The position numbers and the translations under genes were made by a program. A DNA stretch of 64,000 nucleotides from Sulfuricella sp. GTDB lineage: Bacteria > Pseudomonadota > Gammaproteobacteria > Burkholderiales > Sulfuricellaceae. Below, piece by piece: positions 37,060-47,025 of the stretch. Position 1 is the stretch's first letter; every line of letters begins with the position of its first letter. The DNA lies in assembly GCA_023266195.1 (NCBI GenBank), contig JAHFRP010000008.1, positions 1 to 64,000 of the forward strand, written 5' to 3'. The notes under the pieces are model-generated. The model did not search any database, was not told where the DNA came from, and saw only the letters and a list, made by a program, of their open reading frames with translations.

Positions 37060-39375
37060 ATGACCATCGTTCACACACTGGGTTTTCCGCGCATGGGCGC
37101 GCATCGGGAGCTGAAGTTCGCGCTGGAGCGGTATTGGCGCGGAGAGAGCGGCGCCGACGAACTGGAGGCGGCGGGCCGCGAGTTGCGGGCGCGGCATTGG
37201 GCGCTGCAACGGCGGGCGGGGCTCGACTTCGCGACGGTGGGCGATTTCGCCTTCTACGATCACGTGGCGAATCACATCCAGCTGCTCGGCTGCGAGCCGG
37301 CGCGCTTCGGTTTTTCCGGGCAGGAGCCGGAGCTCGATCGTTATTTCACCATGGCGCGCGGAACGGCGGGCGAGGCCCCGCCCTGCGGTTGCGGCCAGGG
37401 CCACGGCGCGGTGGGGAAGCCGGCGCTGGAGATGACCAAATGGTTCGACACCAACTACCATTACCTGGTCCCCGAGTTCACGCCCGAGACCGTCTTCCGG
37501 CTGGCTTCCGGCCGCCTGTTCGGGGAGGTGGCCGAGGCGCAAGCGCTGGGCCACCCGGTCAAGGCCGTGCTGCTGGGGCCGCTTACTTTCCTCTGGCTGG
37601 GCAAGGAAAAAACGGCCTTCGACCGCCTGTCGCTGCTGGAAAAGCTGCTGCCGGTCTACGTCGAAATCCTCGTCAGACTCAAGGATGCGGGCGTCGATTG
37701 GGTGCAGGTGGACGAGCCCATCCTCGGCCTCGATTTGCCCGTCGCCTGGAAAAAGGCCTTCGAGGCGGGCTATTGGCGCCTTGCCCAGAGCGGCGCGAAA
37801 CTGCTGCTCGCCACGTACTTCTCGGCGCTGGAGGAAAACCTGCGCATGGCCTGCCAGCTTCCGGTGGCGGGGTTGCATGTGGACGCCGTGCGCGCGCCGC
37901 AGGAACTGGTCGGCGCCGCCGACTGGCTGCCCGCCCACAAGATGCTCTCGGTCGGCATCGTGGACGGGCGCAACGTCTGGCGCACCGACCCGGATGCCGC
38001 GCTGGCGATGCTGCGGCCGATCCGCGAAAAAAGGGCCGGCAATCTCTGGCTGGCGCCTTCGTGTTCGCTGCTGCATGTCCCGGTGAGCCTGGGAACCGAG
38101 GCCGGACTGGATGTGGAGCTGAAATCCTGGCTCGCCTTCGCCGTGGAAAAACTCGGCGAACTGGATCTGCTCAAGCGCACGCTGGATGGCGGCGAGGCCG
38201 ATGCGGCGGCGGAGTTGGCCGCGGCGCGGGAAGCGCTCGCCGCGCGGCGAGCAAGCGCCCGCGTGCGCAGTCCCCGCGTCGCCGAACGCATCGCCAGGCT
38301 GCCCGCCGATGCCGACCGGCGCAGTTCGCCATTCCCGGTGCGCCGGACGAAACAGCGGGAGAGATTCGGCCTTCCCCGCTTCCCCACCACCACCATCGGT
38401 TCGTTCCCGCAAACGCAGGGCATCCGCGCCGCGCGAGCCGCCTTCAAGCGCGGTGAAATGGGCGAGGGCGAATACCGCCGCCACATGCGCGCCGAAGTCG
38501 CCTTCGCGGTGAAAAAGCAGGAGGAGCTTGGCCTCAATGTGCTGGTGCACGGCGAGCCGGAGCGCAACGACATGGTGGAGTACTTCGGCGAGCGGCTTGC
38601 CGGTTTCGCCTTCACCCAAAACGGCTGGGTGCAGTCCTACGGCTCCCGTTGCGTCAAGCCGCCGATCATCTACGGCGACGTGTCGCGCCCCGCCCCGATG
38701 ACCGTCGAGTGGGCGGTTTACGCCCAGAGCCTCACGGCCAGGCCGATGAAAGGGATGCTGACGGGCCCCGTCACCATTCTGCAATGGTCCTTCGTGCGCG
38801 ACGACCAGCCGCGCTCCGATACCGCCCTGCAAATCGCGCTGGCCATCCGCGACGAAGCGGTGGGCCTGGAAAAAGCCGGTATCGGCATCATCCAGATCGA
38901 CGAGCCGGCCATCCGCGAGGGCTTGCCGTTGCGGCGCGCGCAGTGGCGGGCCTATTTGGACTGGGCTGCCCGCGCCTTTCGCGTGTCCGCGTCGGGCGTC
39001 GCGGATGCCACGCAAATCCATACCCACATGTGCTACGCGGAATTCAACGACATCCTGCCGGAAATCGCCGCCATGGACGCCGACGTCATCACCATCGAGA
39101 CCAGCCGCTCTGATATGGAGCTGCTGCGCGGCTTCGGCGAATTCGACTATCCCAACGAGATCGGGCCGGGGGTGTACGACATCCATTCTCCGCGCGTGCC
39201 CACGGTGGAGGACATGGCGGGGCTGCTGAAAAAGGCCGCCGCGGTCATTCCGGCCGAAAGTCTCTGGGTCAATCCGGATTGCGGACTCAAGACCCGCGGC
39301 TGGCCCGAAACGGAAACGGCGCTGGCGAACATGGTCGAGGCGGCGCGACGGGCGCGGTCGTCGTTGGGGCTATAA
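37060..39375 (+). CDS. metE: cobalamin-independent methionine synthase MetE
   Basis: This 771-residue enzyme transfers a methyl group from methyltetrahydrofolate polyglutamate to homocysteine. The N-terminal barrel has [17 protein letters not shown] and [17 protein letters not shown]. The catalytic C-terminal barrel has [10 protein letters not shown], the zinc ligands in THMCYAEF (His, Cys) and [10 protein letters not shown] (Cys), and [11 protein letters not shown] small Cys/Gly insertion ([11 protein letters not shown], about residues 111-121) precedes the first barrel motif. GGAGAAAA supports the ATG at 37060. It is regulated by divergent MetR. Confidence 0.96.
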   Translation: MTIVHTLGFPRMGAHRELKFALERYWRGESGADELEAAGRELRARHWALQRRAGLDFATVGDFAFYDHVANHIQLLGCEPARFGFSGQEPELDRYFTMARGTAGEAPPCGCGQGHGAVGKPALEMTKWFDTNYHYLVPEFTPETVFRLASGRLFGEVAEAQALGHPVKAVLLGPLTFLWLGKEKTAFDRLSLLEKLLPVYVEILVRLKDAGVDWVQVDEPILGLDLPVAWKKAFEAGYWRLAQSGAKLLLATYFSALEENLRMACQLPVAGLHVDAVRAPQELVGAADWLPAHKMLSVGIVDGRNVWRTDPDAALAMLRPIREKRAGNLWLAPSCSLLHVPVSLGTEAGLDVELKSWLAFAVEKLGELDLLKRTLDGGEADAAAELAAAREALAARRASARVRSPRVAERIARLPADADRRSSPFPVRRTKQRERFGLPRFPTTTIGSFPQTQGIRAARAAFKRGEMGEGEYRRHMRAEVAFAVKKQEELGLNVLVHGEPERNDMVEYFGERLAGFAFTQNGWVQSYGSRCVKPPIIYGDVSRPAPMTVEWAVYAQSLTARPMKGMLTGPVTILQWSFVRDDQPRSDTALQIALAIRDEAVGLEKAGIGIIQIDEPAIREGLPLRRAQWRAYLDWAARAFRVSASGVADATQIHTHMCYAEFNDILPEIAAMDADVITIETSRSDMELLRGFGEFDYPNEIGPGVYDIHSPRVPTVEDMAGLLKKAAAVIPAESLWVNPDCGLKTRGWPETETALANMVEAARRARSSLGL

Positions 39376-39547
39376 CGATGGAAACGCCGCCCCGAATGAT
39401 GAAACGACGATTCGCCATGACCGTTTCCCTCTCCCGCAAGCGGGCGAGGGGGGCGAGGTCTCGCTTCGCGAGTTTCACGTTAATACGCAGCAAAAGGAGC
39501 CGGTGTCGTGTTAAAATTATCATTTTGCTTATTTGAAAGAGGCCGTT

Positions 39548-40798
39548 ATGTTCAGCGCTGACCAGACCATTGCCAAGTTCGACCCCGAATTGTGGGGGGC
39601 GATGCAGGCCGAGACCCGACGCCAGGAAGACCACATCGAACTGATCGCCTCGGAAAACTACACCAGCCCGGCGGTGATGGAAGCGCAAGGCTCGGTGCTC
39701 ACCAACAAGTACGCCGAAGGCTATCCCGGCAAGCGCTATTATGGCGGCTGCGAATATGTGGATATCGCCGAGCAGCTGGCGATCGACCGGGTCAAGGCGC
39801 TGTTCGGCGCGGAATACGCCAACGTCCAGCCCCATTCCGGCTCCCAGGCAAACCAGGCGGTTTATATGTCGGTGCTGCAACCGGGCGACACCATCCTCGG
39901 CATGTCGCTCGCGCATGGCGGCCACCTCACCCACGGCGCCTCGGTCAACCTGTCCGGCAAGCTGTTCAAGGCGGTGACCTACGGGCTCAACCCGGAAACC
40001 GAAGCGATCGACTACGAGGAAGTCGAGCGCCTGGCCCACGAGCACAAGCCGAAGATGATCGTGGCCGGCGCTTCCGCCTATTCGCTCAGGATCGACTGGA
40101 AGCATTTCCGCAAGATCGCCGATTCCGTCGGTGCCTACCTGTTCGTCGATATGGCCCATTACGCCGGCCTGATCGCCGCCGGGGTCTACCCCAGCCCGGT
40201 CGGCATCGCCGATTTCGTCACCAGCACCACCCACAAGACCCTGCGCGGCCCGCGCGGCGGCATCATCCTGTCTTCCGCGCAGCATGAAAAGGCGCTCAAT
40301 TCGGCGATTTTCCCCAGCATCCAGGGCGGCCCGCTGATGCACGTGATCGCCGCCAAGGCGGTGGCGTTCAAGGAAGCGGCGTCGAAGGAATTCAAGCTGT
40401 ACCAGGAGCAGGTGATCGAAAACGCCATCGTGATGGCCAAGGTTCTGCAGGAGCGCGGCTTGCGCATCGTCTCCGGCCGCACCGAGTCGCACGTGTTCCT
40501 GGTCGACCTGCGCCCCAAGAACCTCACCGGCAAGGAAGCCGAAGCGGCGCTGGGCCTGGCCCACATCACCTGCAACAAGAACTCGATCCCGAACGACCCG
40601 CAGAAGCCCTTCGTCACCAGCGGCATCCGCCTCGGCACGCCGGCGATGACCACCCGCGGCTTCAAGGAAATCGAGGCCGAGCACCTCGCCAACCTGATCG
40701 CCGATGTGCTCGACAACCCCACTGACGAGGCCGTCATCAGCCGCGTGGCGAAAGATGCCAAGGCGATGTGTGCCAAGTTTCCGGTTTATGGAAAATAG
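39548..40798 (+). CDS. glyA: serine hydroxymethyltransferase
   Basis: This 416-residue PLP enzyme interconverts serine and glycine with tetrahydrofolate. It has [49 protein letters not shown], and the PLP lysine in [22 protein letters not shown] lies nine bases before the ATG. The 170-bp leader after metE contains a CTCCCGCAAGCGGGCGAGG palindrome (near 39428) and a possible -10 TTAAAAT near 39514. It heads the glyA-nrdR-rib run. Confidence 0.98.
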   Translation: MFSADQTIAKFDPELWGAMQAETRRQEDHIELIASENYTSPAVMEAQGSVLTNKYAEGYPGKRYYGGCEYVDIAEQLAIDRVKALFGAEYANVQPHSGSQANQAVYMSVLQPGDTILGMSLAHGGHLTHGASVNLSGKLFKAVTYGLNPETEAIDYEEVERLAHEHKPKMIVAGASAYSLRIDWKHFRKIADSVGAYLFVDMAHYAGLIAAGVYPSPVGIADFVTSTTHKTLRGPRGGIILSSAQHEKALNSAIFPSIQGGPLMHVIAAKAVAFKEAASKEFKLYQEQVIENAIVMAKVLQERGLRIVSGRTESHVFLVDLRPKNLTGKEAEAALGLAHITCNKNSIPNDPQKPFVTSGIRLGTPAMTTRGFKEIEAEHLANLIADVLDNPTDEAVISRVAKDAKAMCAKFPVYGK

Positions 40799-40886
40799 GA
40801 GCTGGTAGCGGGTAGCTAGTAGCCGGTAGCTGAAAAGGAGCGCTTCGCACTCCAGCTACAAGCTACTAGCACAAGCTACAAGCCAT
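40798..40886. repeat. TAGCCGGTAGC-type inverted repeat between glyA and nrdR
   Basis: GAGCTGGTAGCGGGTAGCTA on the left is mirrored by AGCTACTAGCACAAGCTACA on the right. It is the same family as at 24745-24833 and fills the whole intergenic gap. Confidence 0.75.
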
Positions 40887-40891
40887 TGCTT

Positions 40892-41341
40892 ATGAAATGC
40901 CCCTTCTGCGGCTCGACCGACACCCAGGTCATCGATTCCCGTGTCAACGAGGAAGGGGACAGCATACGCCGCCGCCGCCGCTGCGCTGCCTGCGACAAGC
41001 GTTTTACCACCTACGAGATCGCCGAGCTGCGCATGCCGCAGGTGGTCAAGCAGAACGGCAACCGCGACGAATTCGATCGCGCCAAGGTGCGCACCAGCTT
41101 CATGCGCGCCCTGCACAAGCGCCCGGTGCCGACCGAGTATGTGGACGCCGCGATCGAGCGCATCGCGCAGAAGGTGCTCTCGCTGGGCGAGCGCGAAGTG
41201 CCGTCGCGCCAGATCGGGGAAATGGTGATGCACGAGCTGTACAAGCTCGACAAGGTGGCTTACATCCGTTTCGCCTCGGTCTACCGCAGTTTCCAGGATG
41301 TGGACGATTTCCGGGACGTGATCAGGGATATCGATAAATAA
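40892..41341 (+). CDS. nrdR: transcriptional repressor NrdR
   Basis: This 149-residue protein has an N-terminal zinc ribbon ([17 protein letters not shown] and [14 protein letters not shown], four Cys) and an ATP-cone domain ([19 protein letters not shown]). It represses ribonucleotide reductase genes in response to dATP/ATP. The glyA-nrdR-ribD order is widely conserved in proteobacteria. Confidence 0.98.
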   Translation: MKCPFCGSTDTQVIDSRVNEEGDSIRRRRRCAACDKRFTTYEIAELRMPQVVKQNGNRDEFDRAKVRTSFMRALHKRPVPTEYVDAAIERIAQKVLSLGEREVPSRQIGEMVMHELYKLDKVAYIRFASVYRSFQDVDDFRDVIRDIDK

Positions 41342-41408
41342 GGATTTTTGGATTCATATTCATTGAATTTGAATTCAAAATTCAAAACTTAAAATTCAAG
41401 ACTTTAAA

Positions 41409-42494
41409 TTGAAAGCAGCCGACTACGAATATATGGCGCAGGCCTTGCGCCTCGCCGAAAAAGGCTTGTACACCACCAGTCCGAACCCGCGCGTCGGCTG
41501 CGTGATCGTGCGCGACGGCCTAGTGGTGGGCGCCGGCTGGCATGCCCGTGCCGGCGAGCCGCATGCCGAAATCCATGCGCTCAGGCAGGCGGGCGAGCTG
41601 GCGCGCGGCGCAACGGCCTATGTCACGCTTGAGCCGTGCAGCCACCATGGCCGCACGCCGCCGTGCGTCGAGGCATTGGTCGCGGCGCAAGTGGCGCGGG
41701 TGGTGGTGGCGATGGTGGACCCCAACCCGCTGGTGGCGGGCGAAGGCCTAGCCCGGCTGCAGCAGGCCGGCATCCAGACCGACCTTGGCCTGCTCGAACG
41801 CGAAGCGCGCGAACTCAATCTCGGCTTCGTCTACCGCATGACTTGCGGGCGCCCGTGGCTACGGCTGAAAGTCGCCGCCAGTCTGGACGGCAAGACCGCC
41901 CTCAACAACGGCGTCAGCCAGTGGATCACCGGCGCCGACGCCCGGCGCGACGCCCATCGCCTGCGCGCCCGCTCCTGCGCGGTGCTGACCGGCATCGGCA
42001 CGGTGCTGGCGGACGACCCGATGCTCAATGTGCGCGACGTGGAAACCACGCGCCAGCCGCTGCGGGTGGTGGTGGACAGCACATTGCGGTTTCCGCTCGC
42101 GGCGAAGATGCTGACCGCCGGGGAAACCCTGGTGGTCACCGCCAGCGATGATCGGGCCGGAATCGAAAACCTGCGCCAAGCCGGTGCCCAAGTGCTGGCG
42201 CTGCCGGCGGCGGACGGCCGGGTCGATCTGGTGCGGATGCTCGACGAACTGGGCAAGCGCGGGATCAACGAGATCACGGTGGAAGCCGGTCGCGGCCTCA
42301 ACGGCGCACTGGCGCGGCAGGGGCTGGTGGACGAGTTCGTCTTTTATCTCGCGCCATTGCTGCTGGGCGACGCGGCGCGCGGCATGTTCGACCTGCCGGA
42401 ATTGAGCGCGATGGAAGGGCGGCGCGAATTGCGCATCGCCGACGTGACGATGGTGGGGCGCGACTTGCGGGTGCGCGCCTTGCCGGTGGAATGA
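41409..42494 (+). CDS. ribD: bifunctional riboflavin deaminase/reductase RibD
   Basis: This protein is about 361 residues. The N-terminal cytidine-deaminase-like domain has zinc ligands in GEPHAEIHAL (His-Ala-Glu) and TLEPCSHHGRTPPC (Pro-Cys-x-x-x-x-x-x-x-Cys). The reductase domain begins WLRLKVAASLDGKTAL and has SQWITG and TVEAGRGLNGAL. It catalyses the second and third steps from GTP to riboflavin. The start is uncertain: TTG 41409 gives the family-like KAADYEYMAQALRLA, while ATG 41433 is the first ATG. The 67-bp gap upstream is an AT-rich AATTCAAAATTCAA repeat. Confidence 0.95.
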   Translation: MKAADYEYMAQALRLAEKGLYTTSPNPRVGCVIVRDGLVVGAGWHARAGEPHAEIHALRQAGELARGATAYVTLEPCSHHGRTPPCVEALVAAQVARVVVAMVDPNPLVAGEGLARLQQAGIQTDLGLLEREARELNLGFVYRMTCGRPWLRLKVAASLDGKTALNNGVSQWITGADARRDAHRLRARSCAVLTGIGTVLADDPMLNVRDVETTRQPLRVVVDSTLRFPLAAKMLTAGETLVVTASDDRAGIENLRQAGAQVLALPAADGRVDLVRMLDELGKRGINEITVEAGRGLNGALARQGLVDEFVFYLAPLLLGDAARGMFDLPELSAMEGRRELRIADVTMVGRDLRVRALPVE

Positions 42495-42498
42495 ATTT

Positions 42499-42562
42499 GT
42501 AGGTCGGGCACCCCGTGCCCGACAGCGGCATGGGTTTGTCGGGCACAGGGTGCCCGACCTAC
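42499..42562. repeat. REP-type palindrome between ribD and ribE
   Basis: GTAGGTCGGGCACCC and its complement GGGTGCCCGACCTAC form a perfect 15-bp outer stem. An inner GTGCCCGAC/GTCGGGCAC pair allows an alternative fold. The element starts four bases after the ribD stop. Confidence 0.85.
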
Positions 42563-42580
42563 GCGTTTAAAAGGATAAAA

Positions 42581-43168
42581 ATGTTTACCGGAATCATCGA
42601 AGCCGTAGGCCGTATCCGGCAGGTCGAGCAGCGCGACGGCGGCGTGCGGCTGACCGTCGAGTCGGACAAGCTGGATTTCAGCGACGTCGCCATCGGCGAC
42701 AGCATCGCCGCCAACGGCGTCTGCCTCACCGTGGTCGAATTGGCCGGCAACGCCTATGTCGTGGACGTGTCGCAGGAAACGCTGAACTGCACCGTGGGGC
42801 TGGACGCGCCGGGCGAAGCCAACCTGGAGAAGGCGATGCGCCTGTCCGACCGGCTGGGCGGCCACCTGGTGAGCGGCCATGTGGACGGCGTCGGCGAGGT
42901 GGCGAAATTCGAGCCGGTGGGCGAGAGCCATTTGCTGACGATCCGCGCGCCGCAGGGGCTTTCCCGTTACATCGCGCCGAAAGGCTCGATCACCGTCAAC
43001 GGCGTCAGCCTGACGGTGAACGAAGTGCGCGACGGCACGTTCGGCATCAACCTCATCCCCCATACCGTGGAAGTGACCACGCTCAAGCACCTTGAGGCGG
43101 GTTCGAAGGTGAACCTGGAAGTGGACTTGCTCGCGCGCTATGTGGACCGGTTGTTGCACCCGGAATGA
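42581..43168 (+). CDS. ribE: riboflavin synthase alpha subunit
   Basis: This 195-residue protein is built of two lumazine-binding repeats: MFTGIIEAVGRI, then SIAANGVCLTVVEL, and KGSITVNGVSLTVNEV, with SGHVDGVGEV in the second. It dismutates two dimethylribityllumazine molecules to riboflavin. Strong AAAAGGA spacing fixes the ATG at 42581. The upstream in-frame codons are encoded by the palindrome. Confidence 0.97.
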   Translation: MFTGIIEAVGRIRQVEQRDGGVRLTVESDKLDFSDVAIGDSIAANGVCLTVVELAGNAYVVDVSQETLNCTVGLDAPGEANLEKAMRLSDRLGGHLVSGHVDGVGEVAKFEPVGESHLLTIRAPQGLSRYIAPKGSITVNGVSLTVNEVRDGTFGINLIPHTVEVTTLKHLEAGSKVNLEVDLLARYVDRLLHPE

Positions 43169-43262
43169 AAAAAGCGCCTTCCCCTTCAGGGGGAAGGAGG
43201 GGATGGGGGGCAGCTCCGCCATTTGCCCCATCCCCAACCCGCCCTTCCCTTGAAGGGTGGGG
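43168..43262. repeat. GGGGAAGG-type palindrome between ribE and ribBA
   Basis: CCTTCCCCTTCAGGGGGAAGG on the left (quoted in part) and CCCTTCCCTTGAAGGGTGGG on the right belong to the family that also makes up the tail of ccmC at 10098-10140. They bracket GGCAGCTCCGCCATTTGCCC. Confidence 0.75.
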
Positions 43263-43300
43263 GTATTTACCGGCGGTTAATAATATGGAGGATATCAATA

Positions 43301-44392
43301 ATGACAATAAGCTCAACCCAAGAAATTATCGCCGACTTCAAGGCCGGCAAAATGGTCGTCCTGGTCGATGAGGAAGATCGCGAGAACGAGGGCGACCTGG
43401 TGCTGGCGGCGGAATTCGTCACGCCGGAGGCGATCAACTTCATGGCCAAGTTCGGCCGCGGCCTGGTTTGCCTGACGCTGACCGAGGAACGCTGCCGCCT
43501 GCTCGACCTGCCGCTGATGGTGTCGGCCAACAAGCTGGCCCTGGGCACCAATTTCACCGTCTCGATCGAGGCGGCGGAAGGCGTCACCACCGGCATTTCC
43601 GCCGCGGACCGCGCCAAGACCATCCTGGCGGCGGTGAAAAAGGACGCCAAGGCCAGCGACATCGTCCAGCCCGGCCATATTTTCCCGCTCAAGGCGCAGA
43701 AGGGCGGCGTCCTGGTGCGCGCCGGCCATACCGAGGCGGGCTGCGACCTGGCGGCGTTGGCCGGGCTGGAGCCGGCGGCGGTGATCTGCGAAATCCTCAA
43801 GGAAGACGGCGAGATGGCGCGCCTGCCCGACCTGCTCGAGTACGCCAAGCATCACAATCTCAAGATCGGCACCATCGCCGACCTGATCCATTATCGCAGC
43901 CAGACCGAAAGCCTGGTGGAGCGGGTGTCCGAGCGCAAGGTGCAGACTTGCCACGGCGAGTTCAGCCTGGTTGCCTACCTCGACAAAACCGCCAACGAAG
44001 TTCATCTCGCCCTGGTGAAAGGCGACATCAAGCCGGGCGAGGAAACCCTGGTGCGGGTGCACGAGCCGTTGTCGGCGCTGGATTTCCTCGATACCGCCAG
44101 CCTGGAGCATTCCTTCAGCGTGCACGAGGCAATGAAGGCCATTGCCGAGGCCGAGCGCGGCGTGATCATCCTGCTGCGCCGCCCGGAAACCACCGCGGAA
44201 CTGCTCGAGCGGGTGCAGCGCACCCAGCCCAAGCCACCGGCCAAGGTGGATTTGCGCAACTACGGCATCGGCGCCCAGATCCTGCGCGACCTGAACGTCA
44301 CCAAGATGCGCCTGCTGGCCACGCCGCGCAAGATGCCGAGCATGACCGGCTTCGACCTGGAAGTGACGGGCTACATCGCGCCGCAGAAATAA
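43301..44392 (+). CDS. ribBA: 3,4-dihydroxy-2-butanone 4-phosphate synthase with degenerate GTP cyclohydrolase II domain
   Basis: This is a 363-residue protein. The N-terminal RibB domain is intact ([54 protein letters not shown]). The C-terminal RibA-like domain (about 205-360) keeps the fold ([26 protein letters not shown]) but lacks the three zinc cysteines of the family's CLTGD...CDCG segment; here the place reads [12 protein letters not shown]. It therefore should make only the four-carbon unit. GGAGGA precedes the ATG at 43301. Confidence 0.95.
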   Translation: MTISSTQEIIADFKAGKMVVLVDEEDRENEGDLVLAAEFVTPEAINFMAKFGRGLVCLTLTEERCRLLDLPLMVSANKLALGTNFTVSIEAAEGVTTGISAADRAKTILAAVKKDAKASDIVQPGHIFPLKAQKGGVLVRAGHTEAGCDLAALAGLEPAAVICEILKEDGEMARLPDLLEYAKHHNLKIGTIADLIHYRSQTESLVERVSERKVQTCHGEFSLVAYLDKTANEVHLALVKGDIKPGEETLVRVHEPLSALDFLDTASLEHSFSVHEAMKAIAEAERGVIILLRRPETTAELLERVQRTQPKPPAKVDLRNYGIGAQILRDLNVTKMRLLATPRKMPSMTGFDLEVTGYIAPQK

Positions 44393-44407
44393 CCTTTCAA
44401 ACAGGCG

Positions 44408-44506
44408 ATTAGCCGCCGATGGGCGCCGATGAACGCGGATAATTCAGATCGTCGCTTCGCTGGGCGATTCGATATCCCGATGCGGCGTTAATCGGCGGTT
44501 AAACAT
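44408..44506. repeat. CCGATTAACGC-type inverted repeat between ribBA and ribH
   Basis: GGCGATTAGCCGCCGATGGG and neighbouring GCCGATGAACGCGGATAA are mirrored by GGCGTTAATCGGCGGTTAA. The family matches the outer repeat at 35872-36030. Confidence 0.7.
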
Positions 44507-44533
44507 GGTCAAGGATAACCCCGAGGAATGAAC

Positions 44534-45001
44534 ATGGAAAAGTGCAGCAACTACGTGGAAATCGAGAAAAACCTGTCGGGCGCGGGCCTGCGCATCGGCA
44601 TCGTGATGAGCCGCTTCAACATCGACGTGTGCGAGGGGCTGCTGTCCGCCTGCACCTGCACCCTGCAGAAGCACGGCGTGGCCGACGGCGATGTCGTGCT
44701 GGCGACGGTGCCGGGCGCGCTGGAGATTCCCACCGTCTTGCAGAAGATGGCGAAAAGCGGCAGGTTCGACGCGCTGATCGCGCTCGGCGCGGTGATCCGC
44801 GGCGAAACCTACCACTTCGAACTGGTTTCCAACGAGTCCGGCAACGGCGTGACCCGCGTCGCGCTCGACTCCGGCCTGCCGATCGCCAACGCGATCCTGA
44901 CCACCGAGGACGACGACCAGGCCTTGGTGCGGATGTCGGAGAAGGGCTCGGAAGCGGCACTGGTCGCCATCGAAATGGCCAACCTGCTGAAGCGGCTATG
45001 A
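44534..45001 (+). CDS. ribH: 6,7-dimethyl-8-ribityllumazine synthase
   Basis: This 155-residue protein has [37 protein letters not shown], the catalytic-His region [20 protein letters not shown] and [14 protein letters not shown]. It forms the icosahedral lumazine synthase. The ATG at 44534 is preferred to the one at 44528, because GAGGA is then seven bases upstream instead of touching the start. Its stop overlaps nusB. Confidence 0.97.
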   Translation: MEKCSNYVEIEKNLSGAGLRIGIVMSRFNIDVCEGLLSACTCTLQKHGVADGDVVLATVPGALEIPTVLQKMAKSGRFDALIALGAVIRGETYHFELVSNESGNGVTRVALDSGLPIANAILTTEDDDQALVRMSEKGSEAALVAIEMANLLKRL

Positions 45002-45453
45002 GCGCAAAAACCGACAGGGCGCCGAAAAAGAGCCGGCGCAAGGCGCGCGAATTCGCGGTGCAGGGCCTGTATCAGTGGACCCTGACCGGCGACGATGCGG
45101 GCACCCTCCTGCGCCAGCTGCACGAGGAAAAGGAATTCCCCAAGATCGACGAGGAACACCTCGCGGCGCTGCTGCGCGGCGTGATCTCCGAGGCGCAGGC
45201 GCTGGACGAACTGGTCGCTCCTTACCTGGATCGCGCTGTCGATGAGCTGAGCCCGGTGGAGCACGCTATCCTGCTGCTGGCGGCCTACGAAATGAGCCGT
45301 CACCTGGAAATCCCCTATCGCGTGGTGATCAACGAGGCGGTCGAACTGGCCAAGACCTTCGGCGGCACCGACGGCCACCGCTTCGTCAACGGCGTGCTCG
45401 ACAAGCTGGCGGCCCAGGTGCGGGTGGTGGAAATTGGAGGAGTGAGGAGTTAG
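44998..45453 (+). CDS. nusB: transcription antitermination factor NusB
   Basis: This 151-residue all-helical RNA-binding protein begins with a Lys/Arg-rich segment ([20 protein letters not shown]) and has [20 protein letters not shown] and [29 protein letters not shown], quoted here as family blocks. It binds boxA with S10 in rRNA antitermination. It overlaps ribH by 4 bp. The final residues (EIGGVRS) are read from the GAGGAGTGAGGAG repeat that follows. Confidence 0.97.
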   Translation: MSAKTDRAPKKSRRKAREFAVQGLYQWTLTGDDAGTLLRQLHEEKEFPKIDEEHLAALLRGVISEAQALDELVAPYLDRAVDELSPVEHAILLLAAYEMSRHLEIPYRVVINEAVELAKTFGGTDGHRFVNGVLDKLAAQVRVVEIGGVRS

Positions 45454-45510
45454 GAGTGAGGAGGTTCAGGGTTGGCGCGGCTTTTACTCCTCACTCATGA
45501 CTCCTCACTA
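45437..45510. repeat. GAGGAGTG-type inverted repeat between nusB and thiL
   Basis: GGAGGAGTGAGGAGTTAGGA on the left is mirrored by ACTCCTCACTCATGACTCCT on the right. It starts inside the last codons of nusB and ends just before thiL. Confidence 0.75.
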
Positions 45511-45516
45511 AAAGAT

Positions 45517-46527
45517 ATGCCCTCCGAATTCGACCTGATCCGCCGTTTCTTTACTCGACCCGTCCGCCACGCGGTGCTCGGCGTCGGCGACGATGCCGCA
45601 CTGATCAGGCCGACGCCGGGAACGGAGCTCGCGGTGTCCACCGACATGCTGGTGGCGGGCCGTCATTTCTTCCACGATGCCGACCCTTGCCTGCTCGGCC
45701 ACAAGGCATTGGCGGTGAACCTTTCCGACATGGCGGCGATGGGTGCCGCGCCGCGCTGGGCGACGCTTTCCCTGGCGCTGCCCGAAGTCGATGAAGACTG
45801 GCTGCGGGCGTTTTCTTTGGGTTTTTTCGACATCGCCCGCAGATACGGCGTGGACCTGATCGGCGGCGATACCACCCGCGGCCCGCTCAACATCTGCGTG
45901 CAGATCATGGGCGAGGTCTCCGCCGGTCAAGCACTGCGCCGCAGCGGCGCCAGGCCGGGCGACGAAATCTGGGTGTCCGGCCATCTCGGCGATGCGGCCC
46001 TGGCGTTGGCCCACTTGCAGCGGCGGATCGCGTTGAGCCCGCCGGAAGCCGCGTCCTGCCTGCCCGCGCTGCACGCGCCGCATCCGCGCGTAACCCTGGG
46101 AGAGGCGCTGGTCGGCTTGGCCCACAGCGCGATCGATATTTCCGACGGCCTGCTCGCCGACCTTTCGCATATTCTCGACGCTTCCGGCGTGGCGGCGGAT
46201 CTCGCCTACCCCGCTTTGCCCATGTCGGCGGCCTTGCGCGCCCGCCTCGACGACGAGGCCGCGCGCAGCTGCCTGCTGGCGGGGGGGGACGATTACGAGC
46301 TGTGCTTTACCGCGCCGGCTTCCCGCCATGAACAGGTGCGGGACATCTCGCGCCGGCTGGACTTGCCGCTGACGCCGATCGGCATTGTCCGGGAAGGAGC
46401 CGGACTGCGCCTGCTGGACGGGAACGGGCGGGAAATGCCGATCGGAGCGCGCGGTTTTGACCACTTCAGTGAAAATGGTCGCGAAGCGACACCGCGTCCC
46501 CCTCGCCCGCTTGCGGGAGAGGGTTAG
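45517..46527 (+). CDS. thiL: thiamine-monophosphate kinase
   Basis: This 336-residue enzyme phosphorylates thiamine phosphate to the pyrophosphate. It has [58 protein letters not shown] and [12 protein letters not shown]. The ATG at 45517 gives the family N-terminus ([11 protein letters not shown]). The last ~15 residues ([12 protein letters not shown] and neighbours) are encoded by a CTCGCCCGCTTGCGGGAGAG palindrome and are probably a late extension. Confidence 0.95.
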   Translation: MPSEFDLIRRFFTRPVRHAVLGVGDDAALIRPTPGTELAVSTDMLVAGRHFFHDADPCLLGHKALAVNLSDMAAMGAAPRWATLSLALPEVDEDWLRAFSLGFFDIARRYGVDLIGGDTTRGPLNICVQIMGEVSAGQALRRSGARPGDEIWVSGHLGDAALALAHLQRRIALSPPEAASCLPALHAPHPRVTLGEALVGLAHSAIDISDGLLADLSHILDASGVAADLAYPALPMSAALRARLDDEAARSCLLAGGDDYELCFTAPASRHEQVRDISRRLDLPLTPIGIVREGAGLRLLDGNGREMPIGARGFDHFSENGREATPRPPRPLAGEG

Positions 46528-46538
46528 GGGAGAGGGAG
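46487..46538. repeat. CTCCCGC/GCGGGAG-type repeat overlapping the 3' end of thiL
   Basis: GCGTCCCCCTCGCCCGCTTG and GCGGGAGAGGGTTAGGGGAG form the same palindrome found in tandem at 20828. It encodes the thiL tail and stop, and supplies the GGGAG used by pgpA. Confidence 0.8.
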
Positions 46539-46545
46539 TCGATTG

Positions 46546-47025
46546 GTGAAAATTAGTTGGCGCTTTCTCATGCGCCACCCGGCGTATTTTCTCGCCTTCG
46601 GCTTCGGCAGCGGGCTTTCTCCCGTCGCGCCCGGCACGGTCGGGACGCTGGTCGGGTTCCCCCTGTATTTCCTGCTGCGCGGCCTCGATCCGGTAATCTA
46701 TTTTGTCGTCGTCGCCGCGCTGTACGCGGCGGGCGTGTGGCTGTGCGACGTCGCCGGCAAGGCGGTGGGCGTGGCCGACCATGGCGGCATCGTCTGGGAC
46801 GAGATCGTCGCGCTGCTGCTGGTTCTGCCCTTCGCGCCGCCGACGCCGATGGGCTTTGCCGCGGCGTTCCTGCTGTTTCGCCTGTTCGATATCTGGAAGC
46901 CGTTCCCGATCCGCGTCATCGACCGGCGCACCACCGGCGGTTTCGGCGTGATGCTCGACGATTTGCTCGCGGCGGTTTATGCCATTGTTTGTCTGCTGAT
47001 ATGGGTTCACTGGGGATGGATGTGA
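46546..47025 (+). CDS. pgpA: phosphatidylglycerophosphatase A
   Basis: This 159-residue membrane enzyme dephosphorylates phosphatidylglycerol phosphate. It has FGFGSGLSPVAPGTVGTLVG, GIVWDEIVALLL and FRLFDIWKPFPIRVIDRRTTGGFGVMLDD, quoted as family blocks (PgpA acidic residues included). I choose the GTG at 46546, seven bases after GGGAG; the adjacent TTG (46543) or ATG (46570) are alternatives. thiL-pgpA-pncC is a common order. Confidence 0.93.
   Translation: MKISWRFLMRHPAYFLAFGFGSGLSPVAPGTVGTLVGFPLYFLLRGLDPVIYFVVVAALYAAGVWLCDVAGKAVGVADHGGIVWDEIVALLLVLPFAPPTPMGFAAAFLLFRLFDIWKPFPIRVIDRRTTGGFGVMLDDLLAAVYAIVCLLIWVHWGWM

Noticed and set aside
42495-42580. Possible FMN riboswitch before ribE
   Set aside because: The gap is filled by a simple GTAGGTCGGGCACCC palindrome. 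None of the conserved FMN-element boxes are visible there or in the other rib gaps.
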